A DNA stretch of 64,000 bases from Sipunculus nudus. Lineage: Eukaryota; Annelida; Sipuncula; Golfingiida; Sipunculidae. Within the stretch, counting starts at the first letter, position 1. Each line of letters begins with the position of its first letter. Position numbers and translations under genes: made by a program. The DNA is taken from contig JAPPUL010000069.1 in the NCBI GenBank assembly GCA_026874595.1, positions 992,001-1,056,000 on the forward strand. Direction: 5' to 3'. Positions 28,281-36,680 of the stretch are shown in pieces. The notes under the pieces were generated by a model. It did not search any database, had not been told where the DNA came from, and was given only the letters and a program-made list of their open reading frames with translations.

Positions 28281-29162
28281 TTATGAAATACAAAAGTGGT
28301 TTATAGGGCCGCCTTCTTTGCCAAGCTTGTACGACTTTTTTAACGCTTTTGTTATATACTTCTTTGCTTTTTCTATCGCTTCCCTTAAACTAAGTCCTTC
28401 GCCCATATAATATGTTATTGCACTTGATAAACCACAACCAGTACCATGTGTCCCTTTTGCGTTAACACGCTCTTCTTTATAATAGTATAACTCTTTGGCT
28501 TTATATAGTATGTCTTGCGCATATTTATCTTCATAAGAACTACTCTTAGCTTTTCCTATACCCCCTCTAAGTTCTCTGAGTTTATGACCCCCCTTTAACA
28601 ATATCCCAACCTCGCCTCCAAGTCTCTCCCCGTAACTTTTTAACTCCTCTTTAAGCCATTCTTTATCTTTGGGTTTGCTATTTGTTAATATACAAAACTC
28701 TTTTAGGTTCGGAGTTATTAAGGTGCTTCTTCGAAAGAGTTCTGTATTTAAATAATCTATTAGCTCTTTTTCTCCATTCTCCTTTACAAACCTTTCCCCG
28801 CTTACCGTTGCTGATAACACAGGATCTAGTATCCACGGAATCTCTTTATTATAACTCATATAGCCTTTTATAACTTCTGCTATCCCTTTGCTGTATAGTA
28901 TCCCTACTTTTACTCCTTTTATATTAAAATCTTTAAAAACTGCTCTTAGTTGACAATCTATTATATCTTCTCCTAGTACCTCAACCCCAAGTACTCCTCT
29001 CGTATTTTGAGCCGTTACTACCGTTAAAACCGTAAGTCCATAACCTCCAAGGGCGCATATCGTCTTTAAATCACCTTGTACCCCTGCTCCACAACTTGGA
29101 TCTGAACCCCCAATGCTTAATATGCAGCCTCGCTCTTCCAACATCTTTATCCCTTTCCTCAA
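28281..29162 (-). CDS. thiD: Hydroxymethylpyrimidine/phosphomethylpyrimidine kinase
   Basis: The ribokinase-fold enzyme phosphorylates hydroxymethylpyrimidine (phosphate) in thiamine synthesis. The N-terminal LSIGGSDPSCGAGVQGDLKT is the hallmark of ThiD, followed by WILDPVLSATVSG and LITPNLKEF. The C-terminal GTHGTGCGLSSAI gives the anion hole and catalytic region. Residue 293 is the last, slightly longer than many ThiD proteins because of an insertion near residues 190-220. A pyridoxal-kinase side activity is possible. No other thiamine gene is in the window. The first of two in-frame start codons gives MRKGIKM; the Met at residue 7 is an alternative. Confidence 0.92.
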   Translation of the reverse strand: MRKGIKMLEERGCILSIGGSDPSCGAGVQGDLKTICALGGYGLTVLTVVTAQNTRGVLGVEVLGEDIIDCQLRAVFKDFNIKGVKVGILYSKGIAEVIKGYMSYNKEIPWILDPVLSATVSGERFVKENGEKELIDYLNTELFRRSTLITPNLKEFCILTNSKPKDKEWLKEELKSYGERLGGEVGILLKGGHKLRELRGGIGKAKSSSYEDKYAQDILYKAKELYYYKEERVNAKGTHGTGCGLSSAITYYMGEGLSLREAIEKAKKYITKALKKSYKLGKEGGPINHFCIS

Positions 29163-29189
29163 CTAAAAGCCCGTTTAATACATTTATAT

Positions 29190-30515
29190 TTAATCATTTT
29201 CAAGCAGCTTCTTTATTGCTTCGTCCAAGCTCAAAGTATTTTGTCTGCCGCTCTTAAGCTCTTTTAACGTTACCTGCCCCGCTTTTATCTCATCAGGTCC
29301 ATATACTATTACGTAGTTTATCTCTTTTTTGTCTGCATAGCTAAATTGTTTTTTAAGCTTCATCTCTTTATATATTGTCTCTACGTTTATCCCATGCCCC
29401 CGAAGCTTACTTGCAAGTTTTAGTACATCACCCTTAAAATCACTCCTAAACAACGTTATTAACACTTTTGTTAGACTGCTTTTTGTTTTTATCTTGCCAA
29501 GCTGCTTTAGTAAGCTTAGTATACGATCAAGCCCTATTGTACTTCCTACCGAAGGTACAGCCTCGCCCCTATAACTCCCTAAAAGATTGTCATATCGTCC
29601 TCCACCGCTTAGACTGCCTATGTTTTTTTGCTCTAATGAATTACTCTCATATACTGTCCCTGTATAATAATCAAGACCCCTTACTAGACTTAGATCAAGT
29701 CTTATATTCTCTTGCTCAACTCCGGTAAGCCTAAGATAGCTTAGTATTCTTTCAAGCTCCAAAATACCTGCCTCCCCATCTTCTATCCCATCCAAAATAT
29801 CTTTTAACTCATTTAAAAATAACTCATTAGACTCTTTTTTAGTATAGCCTAGTTTTATTAGACTAAAAACTTTATCTATAGCCTCTGCTTTATACTTTAA
29901 ACTAACTAACTCTTCTTGAACGCCACTCTCGCCTAGCTTGTCAAGTTTATCTAATGTCCGGTAGAATATCGCCTCTGTGCCCTCTTTTAGCCCAGATAGT
30001 TTTGTAATTCCATTTAAAAGCTTCCTGTTATTTAGCCTTATTACGTATCTTCCTATCTCAAGGGCTTTTAGAACTTCGTTTGTCATCGTTATGATTTCTG
30101 CATCCGCTGCAAGATCTTCTTCGCCCACTATGTCTGCATCGCATTGATAAAACTCTCGAAAACGTCCTTGATTCGGTTGTGGCCTGTCTGCTCGCCATAC
30201 AGGCTGTATCTGGTAACGCCGAAACGGCTTTTGTAGAACATCTTTATTTTGATTCCAAAACCGCGATAGCGGTACTGTTAAATCGTATTTCAAACCTGCA
30301 ACATTCCCGCCTTTGTAGTCTAAACGGTATATTAGCCTGTCTGCCTCCTCTCCGTATTTATTTAACAGTATGTCTAGATACTCTATTGCTGGGGTCTCAA
30401 GCGGGACAAAACCATATCTCTCGTATGTCTTCTTTATCTTTTCTATTATCTGGTTTCGTAAGATCATTTCATTTGGCAGGTAATCTCTTGTCCCCTTGAA
30501 GTTCCGTACTGACAT
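29190..30515 (-). CDS. hisS: Histidyl-tRNA synthetase
   Basis: The class II synthetase charges tRNA-His. Motif 1 is present in the N-terminal region, motif 2 is FRRYQIQPVWRADRPQPNQGRFREFYQCD, of which the RFREFYQCD end is diagnostic, the His-specific LVRGLDYYTGTVYE is at about residue 265, and motif 3 is GGGRYDNL with SVGSTIGLDRI. A C-terminal anticodon-binding domain completes the 441 residues. It is upstream of thiD on the same strand. Confidence 0.97.
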   Translation of the reverse strand: MSVRNFKGTRDYLPNEMILRNQIIEKIKKTYERYGFVPLETPAIEYLDILLNKYGEEADRLIYRLDYKGGNVAGLKYDLTVPLSRFWNQNKDVLQKPFRRYQIQPVWRADRPQPNQGRFREFYQCDADIVGEEDLAADAEIITMTNEVLKALEIGRYVIRLNNRKLLNGITKLSGLKEGTEAIFYRTLDKLDKLGESGVQEELVSLKYKAEAIDKVFSLIKLGYTKKESNELFLNELKDILDGIEDGEAGILELERILSYLRLTGVEQENIRLDLSLVRGLDYYTGTVYESNSLEQKNIGSLSGGGRYDNLLGSYRGEAVPSVGSTIGLDRILSLLKQLGKIKTKSSLTKVLITLFRSDFKGDVLKLASKLRGHGINVETIYKEMKLKKQFSYADKKEINYVIVYGPDEIKAGQVTLKELKSGRQNTLSLDEAIKKLLEND

Positions 30516-30701
30516 CCTCTTTTCGCCCTTTTTTATACTCGTTTACTTTTGTAAGTCATAGTAAGTCATATATAGTAATAATAAATTCCCCCTTTGGCAG
30601 CGACTTAATCAACTTTTTATATTTGTAATTTATCCTTAATTTCAATCTAATGTTATTTTGTTTATTTAATCAATTTTTACAAGCAATCCTTATTTTTTTT
30701 G

Positions 30702-30730
30702 TTGACTTATTCCCCTTATAAACTTATACT
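30702..30730 (+). promoter_or_regulatory. Sigma-70-type promoter for aioBA
   Basis: TTGACT (30702-30707) and TATACT (30725-30730) are separated by exactly 17 bases, giving near-consensus -35 and -10 elements. Transcription would begin near 30737, about 90 bases before aioB. There is no sigma-54 (-24/-12) element, unlike several proteobacterial aio operons. Confidence 0.6.
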
Positions 30731-30752
30731 TAATTAAGTTATAGATAGTAAG

Positions 30753-30784
30753 GGAGTAAGCCTGAAAAAGGAGTAAGCCTGAAA
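30753..30784 (+). repeat. Tandem 15-base direct repeat in the aioB leader
   Basis: GGAGTAAGCCTGAAA occurs at 30753-30767 and 30770-30784, two bases apart, within the presumed 5' leader. It could be an operator, or simply another example of this genome's short duplications. Confidence 0.6.
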
Positions 30785-30827
30785 TGCTTTTTGTACGACT
30801 TTAATATTTTCTTTATGGGGAGGCTAT

Positions 30828-31400
30828 ATGGAAGAACTTGGAAGCTCAATTAAAAGCTCGATTAACAGAAGAAAGTTTTTAACTCTAAGTGCAGGTATTG
30901 CAGGCTCTGCGATAGTTGGAGCCGCTTGTAAGGCAGAGCAAAAACAAAAAGATAGTGCAAAAAGTACAACAAAAGAAGATAGCACAAAAAAGGATGCATC
31001 CTCATCCTCCTCCTCATCCACATCTACTATAGCAAAGGCAAAAGAACTTAAAGTAAACAGCCCCAAAAGTTTTACATACCCAGATAAAGACTCTCCATGC
31101 GTATTAGTTGATATAGGAGAAAGTGCTTTGGGTGGTGTTGGTCCTAATAATAGTATTGTTGCCTTTAGTCGGCTTTGTACACATATGGGTTGTGCCACGG
31201 GTTATGATAAGAAAACAAAGACTTTTAAATGTCCATGTCACTTTAGTATATTCGATTCTGCCATAGCCGGACAACAAACATGCGGCCAAGGCACTATAAA
31301 TCTACCGCAAATTATCCTTGAGTATGATTCAAATACCGACTCTATAATGGCAACTGGTGTTAATGGTATGATTTACGGCAGGCAAAGCAATATTATCTAA
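30828..31400 (+). CDS. aioB: Arsenite oxidase small (Rieske) subunit
   Basis: The 190-residue protein begins with a Tat signal (NRRKFLTL, Arg14-Arg15, then a hydrophobic stretch), so it is exported folded to the periplasm with its partner. A Lys/Ser-rich linker follows. The Rieske 2Fe-2S ligands are Cys117, His119, Cys135 and His138 (CTHMGC and CPCHFS); Cys122 and Cys137 can form the cluster disulfide. The C-terminal [16 protein letters not shown] matches AioB. It passes electrons from the molybdenum subunit to a periplasmic acceptor. aioA follows after 70 bases. No aioX/S/R sensor genes or cytochrome c gene are adjacent. Confidence 0.9.
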   Translation: MEELGSSIKSSINRRKFLTLSAGIAGSAIVGAACKAEQKQKDSAKSTTKEDSTKKDASSSSSSSTSTIAKAKELKVNSPKSFTYPDKDSPCVLVDIGESALGGVGPNNSIVAFSRLCTHMGCATGYDKKTKTFKCPCHFSIFDSAIAGQQTCGQGTINLPQIILEYDSNTDSIMATGVNGMIYGRQSNII

Positions 31401-31470
31401 ATTATTTTAAATACTCCTATACTTAGGAATAGCTAAATCTTTAAGATAACTAAATTAGAGGAGAGTAGAT

Positions 31471-33933
31471 ATGAGCATTAAAAAGATTCCATTACCGCCA
31501 TCTGGAACAAAGCATAGCAAACTAACGTGTCATTTTTGCATAGTGGGCTGTGGGTATAATGTATATAAATGGCCAATAAATAGGGAAGGGGGGCGTGAGG
31601 AAAGAAGTAATGCTCTTGGAGTGGACTTTACAAAACAATTAGGGCCTGAGAAAATAACTCTAACACCTGCTATGGTTAATGAGATAGAGGATAATGATGG
31701 TCGCAAATATAATATAATGATAGTCCCGGATAAGGAGTGTGTGGTCAATACTGGTTATGCATCTACCCGTGGTGGTGCTCTTGCTAGTGTAATGTATAAT
31801 AGTAAATCACCAACTGCAAATAGATTAAAATACCCATCTATGTTTACAGGGGCTGATTTAACTGATACGGGTTGGGAATATGCTTTAGAGCTTTATGCTA
31901 AGGTAACTAAGCGAATATTAGATAGGTATGGCCCTGATCAAATATTCTTTAATGCCTTTGATCATGGTGGAGCTGGAGGAGGGTTTGAGAATACGTACGC
32001 AACTGGTAAATTAATGTTTAGTGCACTAAAGACAAAAATGGTTAGAATACATAACAGGCCTGCGTATAACTCAGAATGCCATGGCACAAGGGATATGGGG
32101 ATAGGCGAGCTTAATAATAGCTACGAAGATGCACAGATTGCAGATACAATATTTTGCATAGGAGCAAATCCTTATGAAACACAAACTAATTACTTCCTAA
32201 GACACTGGGAGATTAATCTAAATGGGACGAGTGTTAGTACAAAAGATAAATATTATCTTTCTGGCGAGACAAGAGGTAGGGCAAAAATAATATTCGTTGA
32301 CCCGAGGCGGAGTCCAAGTATTTCAGCATCAGAGCAGATAGCAGGGCGTGATAATGTTTTGCATTTGGATATAAATCCAGGAACAGATATAGCCCTTTTT
32401 AATGGACTGTTTACGTTTGTGGTAGAACAGGGATGGCATGACGAAGAATTTATAAACAAATATACAAAAGGCTTTAAAACAGCGTTAAGAAGTAATAAGC
32501 TGTCGCTAAGTCAGTGCAGCAAGATAACAGGAATAAGCACTGCAGACCTAGTTAAGGCGGCGGAGTGGGCTTATAAACCAAAAGCATCTGGGCATAGACC
32601 TAGAACGATGCATGCTTATGAGAAAGGGATTATATGGGGTAATGATAATTATCACATACAAGTGTCTTTAGTAGATTTAGTTTTGGCAACTCATAATGTA
32701 GGGCGTCGAGGTACGGGAGTAGTACGGATGGGAGGGCATCAAGAAGGATATGCAAGGCCGCCATATCCAGGACCGCGTCCTGCACCTTATATCGACAAAG
32801 AAATAATTAAAGGCAATGGCAAGATGCTTACGGTATGGGCTTGTAATTCGCTACAAACGACCTGTAATGCAGATAATTATAAAAAGTCAATATTAAGAAG
32901 GGCAAACATAGTTAAGCAGGAGTTGTCAAAGCTTGTGGGAGCAACTATTGACGAGAAGGTGAATGCGATATATAAAGGGGTTAGGAAGGGCGGACTTTTT
33001 ATAACGACGATAGATATATATCCGACTCGCTTTAGTAATGTATCTCATTTGGTTTTACCGGGAGCCCATCCTGGAGAAATGAACTTAACGTCTATGAATG
33101 GCGAAAGACGGCTACGCCTTTCTCAGAAGTTTATGGATCCGCCTGGGGTTGCAAAGCCGGATTGTTTAATAGCTGCAGATATAGCTAATACAATAAGAAA
33201 GTTATATCAAAAAGAAGGTAATAGTAAGATGGCAAGACGCTTTTCAGGCTTTAATTGGAAAAGTGAAGAAGATGTATTTAATGCAGGTTTTAGGAAGCCA
33301 AAAGGAATAGATAGTCAAGGTGGCAGCACGGGGGATATTGCAACTTATGAACGCTTGCGGGCGATGGGTAATAACGGTGTACAGTTGCCTATAAAAGAAT
33401 ATAAAGATGGCAAACTGATTGGGACACAGATGCTTTATAGTGATTATAAGTTTTCAACAAAAGATGGTAAAGCCCATTTTAAAGCCTCGCCATGGAAAGG
33501 ACTGCTCCCGATTGTAGCGCGTCAAAAGAAGAAGTACAAGTTCTGGATAAACAACGGTCGGACTAATCAGATATGGCAAACTGCGTATCATGATAGGTTT
33601 ATGGATTTTAGAAAGAAAAGATATCCTATGGCACCTGTTGAGATTAATCCGTCTGATGCCAAGAAGCTCAATATAATAAGTAGTGATATAGTAGAAATAT
33701 ATAACGATTTTGGTTCTACTTATGCTATGGCTTATATAGAAGAAGCTATAAAACCAGGACAAGTGTTTATGCTATTTGGATATGATAATGGTACAGTTGG
33801 AGACATTACAACAGATGCAGTTGATGAAAACATTATCCCGTATTATAAAGGCACGTGGGCTAATATTCGTCGTGTTGGGCCTATGAAGGAGTATCAGAAA
33901 ACTGTTAGTTTTAAATCAAGAAGGTATCGTTAA
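31471..33933 (+). CDS. aioA: Arsenite oxidase large molybdopterin subunit
   Basis: AioA oxidises arsenite to arsenate at a bis-molybdopterin guanine dinucleotide centre. The 820 residues match the family in length. The N-terminal 3Fe-4S motif is Cys20-x2-Cys23-x3-Cys27-x70-Ser98, the arrangement specific to AioA in which Ser replaces the fourth Cys. There is no Tat signal, as expected because AioB carries it. Probable substrate-pocket residues are the His and Glu of [14 protein letters not shown] and the Arg and His of [13 protein letters not shown]. Other family segments are [17 protein letters not shown] and [25 protein letters not shown] precedes the ATG. No molybdenum-cofactor genes are in the window. 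Other arsenite-type members such as ArxA have a four-Cys cluster and fit less well. Confidence 0.93.
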   Translation: MSIKKIPLPPSGTKHSKLTCHFCIVGCGYNVYKWPINREGGREERSNALGVDFTKQLGPEKITLTPAMVNEIEDNDGRKYNIMIVPDKECVVNTGYASTRGGALASVMYNSKSPTANRLKYPSMFTGADLTDTGWEYALELYAKVTKRILDRYGPDQIFFNAFDHGGAGGGFENTYATGKLMFSALKTKMVRIHNRPAYNSECHGTRDMGIGELNNSYEDAQIADTIFCIGANPYETQTNYFLRHWEINLNGTSVSTKDKYYLSGETRGRAKIIFVDPRRSPSISASEQIAGRDNVLHLDINPGTDIALFNGLFTFVVEQGWHDEEFINKYTKGFKTALRSNKLSLSQCSKITGISTADLVKAAEWAYKPKASGHRPRTMHAYEKGIIWGNDNYHIQVSLVDLVLATHNVGRRGTGVVRMGGHQEGYARPPYPGPRPAPYIDKEIIKGNGKMLTVWACNSLQTTCNADNYKKSILRRANIVKQELSKLVGATIDEKVNAIYKGVRKGGLFITTIDIYPTRFSNVSHLVLPGAHPGEMNLTSMNGERRLRLSQKFMDPPGVAKPDCLIAADIANTIRKLYQKEGNSKMARRFSGFNWKSEEDVFNAGFRKPKGIDSQGGSTGDIATYERLRAMGNNGVQLPIKEYKDGKLIGTQMLYSDYKFSTKDGKAHFKASPWKGLLPIVARQKKKYKFWINNGRTNQIWQTAYHDRFMDFRKKRYPMAPVEINPSDAKKLNIISSDIVEIYNDFGSTYAMAYIEEAIKPGQVFMLFGYDNGTVGDITTDAVDENIIPYYKGTWANIRRVGPMKEYQKTVSFKSRRYR

Positions 33934-34036
33934 GTATTTAGATTATAGGTTAAGAGTATATAATTTATATAATAGTATATAATTAATTATAATTACCTTA
34001 CCGTGGGCTTTTATTGAAGGTTTATATTATGTTTTA

Positions 34037-34330
34037 ATATGTTAAGTCCAAACTACTGTATTATAAACCTTACTCCCTTTGATGCTTCTATCGAAAAACC
34101 GCTACCTGGTTATTCTACTACATCTACATCTGTATGGGCGGAGGCATAACTCATATTGAGCCTTTGCTATATAAAATGGGCTATCTCCTAATATCTCTTG
34201 TATATTCCTGCTTGTATATTCCTGCTTCAAGGCCGTATAATATGTCATTTGTAATCGAAAGCGCCTCGTCTTCATTATCGAAGGTCGCAACAAAGACTAC
34301 AGGCTCAAATATCCTGCACTACTTGCATCT
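34037..34330 (-). pseudogene. Decayed aldehyde dehydrogenase C-terminal remnant
   Basis: Read on the minus strand from about 34320, one frame gives IFEPVVFVATFDNEDEA followed by LSITNDILYGLEAGIY, the signature stretch of the aldehyde dehydrogenase C-terminal domain (the family pattern E-FGPV-pV--F--E-EA--IAND--YGL-A). A 14-base tandem duplication (GCAGGAATATACAA twice, about 34203-34230) then shifts the frame, and stops follow. Shifted pieces continue with DVDVVE, a stop, then PGSGFSIEASKGVRFII, resembling the usual C-terminal tail. Upstream towards 34480 nothing clear remains, so most of the gene is missing. It lies downstream of aioA in opposite orientation. Confidence 0.65.
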
Positions 34331-34501
34331 TATTGTTTCTTTCTATTTGTATGATTTTGTGATTACACATAAATATGCTAAGAATGCTGCATCCTCCTGT
34401 AACATCTATTGTAGATATAGGGAAGAGAAAGAGCTAGATATTGGAATGGATACTAGCGACACTTTGGCACTGCCAATTTAATGTGTCGCCAGGTATACAA
34501 A

Positions 34502-36499
34502 TTATTGTTGCGTTTGCCACGAAAGCTTTGGCCACTGGCCCGCTACCAAATTCTTCCACACAGTTGTTGACCAGCCCGCATCAGTAAACGTATTTGCCCT
34601 AATGTCGGTTTGTTCTATCTTTCTTACCCCAGAAGCACTTCCGCTCCCAACTGCATTAAGACCAGGCCTTTTCAAACAGAAACTGTTTTCTATTGTGCCG
34701 CGATACGCGTTCTCTCCAACAAGCCCGCCTGCGCTTGAGCTGCTTCCAGATGCAGACACATCTCCAGTTGCATAGCTGTTTTCTATTTTGCCACCGTTAT
34801 ATCCTCCAACGAGCCCGCCTGCGATTGAGCTATCTCCAGATGCAGTTACTTCGCCTTGTGCATAGCTTTCTTTTATTGTGCCTTCATAGTTAGATCCAAC
34901 GAGCCCGCCTGCTTTTGAGAAGTTTCCAGATGCAGACACAGCTCCAGTTGCATAGCTGTTTGTTATTGTGCCATCGTTATATCCAACAAGCCCGCCTGTA
35001 TCTGTATCGCCCTCTCCCTCAACAGCTCCAGTTGCATAGCTGTTTGTTATTGTGCCGCTATAGTTCACTCCAACGAGCCCGCCTGCTCTTGAGGTGCTAG
35101 ACACATCTCCAGTTGCATAGCTGTTTTCTATTTTGCCATAGTTCCATCCAACGAGCCCGCCTACATAGTTAGTTCCTGTAACAGCTCCGGTTGCATAGCT
35201 GTTTGTTATTGTGCCCCTAGAGTTCAATCCAACAAGCCCGCCTGCGCTTGATCTCTCTCCAGATGCAGACACAGCTCCTTCTGCACGGCTGTTTTCTATT
35301 GTGCCTTCATAGTTAAATCCAACGAGCCCGCCTGCGCTTGAGTCTTTTCCCGTAGTCTCTACTTTTTTGTCGCTTGCCATCTTCACATTCACATTGTCTA
35401 TTCTTCCTTTATTCTCTCCTGCTAGCACTCCTACATACACATTATTCTTATCAGAAGTAAGATCTACTTCAAGCTCTATACTTAAATCCTTAACTTCTCC
35501 ATTAGCTGCTATTGTCTTTATGAGCCCAACAGCTCCAGATCTAAACGACTTTATTGTTAGCGTCTTATCATTTCCATCCAGTTTGCCACTAAACGCTTCT
35601 ATACTCACCCAGTTTTCTAATTCAATGTCAGCTGTTAGACAAATGTTCCCGTCTTTTAACTTCGCTTTTAAATCAGCCGCTGTTGCTACAGGAGTATATG
35701 ATGTGTCAGGACATGTTGCAGCTCCGCCTTGCCCTGCTCCTGTCCCGCTTTGCCCTGCTCCTGTCCTGCTTGGCCCTGCTCCTGTCCCGCTTTGCCCTGC
35801 TCCTGTCCCGCTTGGCCCTGCTCCTGTCCCGCTTTGCCCTGCTCCTGTCCCGCTTTGCCCTGCTCCTGTCCCGCTTGGCCCTGCTCCTGTCCCGCTTTGC
35901 CCTGCTCCTGTCCCGCTTGGCCCTGCTCCTGTCCCGCTTTGCCCTGCTCCTGTCCCGCTTTGCCCTGCTCCTGTCCCGCTTTGCCCTGCTCCTGTCCCGC
36001 TTTGCCCTGCTCCTGTCCCGCTTTGCCCTGCTCCTGTCCCGCTTGGCCCTGCTCCTGTCCCGCTTTGCCCTGCTCCTGTCCCGCTTTGCCCTGCTCCTGT
36101 CCCGCTTTGCCCTGCTCCTGTCCCGCTTTGCCCTGCTCCTGTCCCGCTTGGCCCTGCTCCTGTCCCGCTTTGCCCTGCTCCTGTCCCGCTTGGCCCTGCT
36201 CCTGTCCCGCTTTGCCCTGCTCCTGTCCCGCTTTGCCCTGCTCCTGTCCCGCTTTGCCCTGCTCCTGTCCCGCTTGGCCCTCCTGCACCGCCGCTTGGCC
36301 CTGCTCCTGTCCCGCTTGGCCCTGCTCCTGTCCCGCTTGGCCCTCCTGCACCGCCGCTTGGCCCTGCTTGTTTCTTGTCCTTACTGTCCTGCTCTGACCC
36401 TTGCTGTCCTCCGTCCTTAACTCCTGTTCCGTCCGTATTCCCGCAGCCAAGCACCAGCACCATAATCGTTAAGATTATTATTAAATACATGTTTCTCAT
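34502..36499 (-). CDS. GLUG-repeat lipoprotein with 30-unit heptad stalk
   Basis: This 665-residue predicted lipoprotein has a signal peptide ending VLVLGC (Cys19), a Gln/Lys/Asp-rich linker, then about 30 copies of the seven-residue unit (P/Q)SGTGAG (residues about 48-260). A conserved block follows (ADLKAKL, LTADIELENW, GKLDGNDKTLTIKSF), then GLUG-type repeats of the form GGLVG-N--GTI-NSYATG-V. It ends in the family C-terminal motif GQWPKLSWQ. GLUG repeats occur in bacterial surface proteins and probably form a beta-solenoid. I infer a flexible stalk holding a beta-solenoid outside the membrane. GAGAGGAATAAAG precedes the ATG. It is the most downstream of seven tandem paralogues. Confidence 0.85.
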   Translation of the reverse strand: MRNMYLIIILTIMVLVLGCGNTDGTGVKDGGQQGSEQDSKDKKQAGPSGGAGGPSGTGAGPSGTGAGPSGGAGGPSGTGAGQSGTGAGQSGTGAGQSGTGAGPSGTGAGQSGTGAGPSGTGAGQSGTGAGQSGTGAGQSGTGAGQSGTGAGPSGTGAGQSGTGAGQSGTGAGQSGTGAGQSGTGAGQSGTGAGPSGTGAGQSGTGAGPSGTGAGQSGTGAGQSGTGAGPSGTGAGQSGTGAGPSRTGAGQSGTGAGQGGAATCPDTSYTPVATAADLKAKLKDGNICLTADIELENWVSIEAFSGKLDGNDKTLTIKSFRSGAVGLIKTIAANGEVKDLSIELEVDLTSDKNNVYVGVLAGENKGRIDNVNVKMASDKKVETTGKDSSAGGLVGFNYEGTIENSRAEGAVSASGERSSAGGLVGLNSRGTITNSYATGAVTGTNYVGGLVGWNYGKIENSYATGDVSSTSRAGGLVGVNYSGTITNSYATGAVEGEGDTDTGGLVGYNDGTITNSYATGAVSASGNFSKAGGLVGSNYEGTIKESYAQGEVTASGDSSIAGGLVGGYNGGKIENSYATGDVSASGSSSSAGGLVGENAYRGTIENSFCLKRPGLNAVGSGSASGVRKIEQTDIRANTFTDAGWSTTVWKNLVAGQWPKLSWQTQQ
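35726..36368 (-). repeat. 21-base tandem repeat array, 30 units plus a partial
   Basis: Thirty in-register 21-base units (plus-strand form GCTTTGCCCTGCTCCTGTCCC with variants) lie inside the first GLUG lipoprotein gene. Variation is mostly at one codon (Gln or Pro), with a few Gly-Gly and one Arg variant. Because 21 is a multiple of three, copy-number change keeps the frame. Confidence 0.95.
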
Positions 36500-36534
36500 C
36501 TTTATTCCTCTCTATTGCTAGATTCCTTAAATCT

Positions 36535-36564
36535 TATATACTTATCGATTATAAAACAAGTCAA
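36535..36564 (-). promoter_or_regulatory. Promoter of the 30-unit GLUG lipoprotein gene
   Basis: On the minus strand TTGACT (36564-36559) and TATATA (36540-36535) are 18 bases apart, about 35 bases before the ATG at 36499. Confidence 0.5.
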
Positions 36565-36613
36565 ATTTCTTATGTGTGATTGCCTTTAAGGCCTTTATTA
36601 TATATAGGGTAGG

Positions 36614-36654
36614 ATAGTAGGCATACTTTAAACTTGTAAAAACATGCCTACTAT
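36614..36654. repeat. Conserved hairpin cassette, type A
   Basis: An 11-base perfect inverted repeat, ATAGTAGGCAT (36614-36624) and ATGCCTACTAT (36644-36654), surrounds a 19-base loop. It lies 27 bases beyond the stop of the GLUG gene ending at 36681. Similar hairpins follow five other array members. Confidence 0.8.
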
Positions 36655-36680
36655 ATCTTTTGTGTTGATATTAGACTAGC

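Larger units (their letters stand above)
30516..30827. other. Divergent hisS/aioB regulatory region
   Basis: No gene is seen in this 312-base stretch. It contains the aioB promoter at 30702-30730, a tandem 15-base repeat at 30753-30784 and a strong ribosome site GGGGAGG just before the aioB ATG. Confidence 0.7.

Noticed and set aside
34134-34481. Plus-strand open frame of 115 codons
   Set aside because: It runs antisense across the aldehyde dehydrogenase remnant and has no ribosome site or protein-like features.
35367-36521. Long open frames on the plus strand and in other minus frames across the heptad array (Pro/Cys/Ala- or Gln/Gly-rich)
   Set aside because: A 21-base repeat without stops keeps several frames open; only the minus-strand frame with a lipobox, GLUG repeats and a ribosome site is credible.
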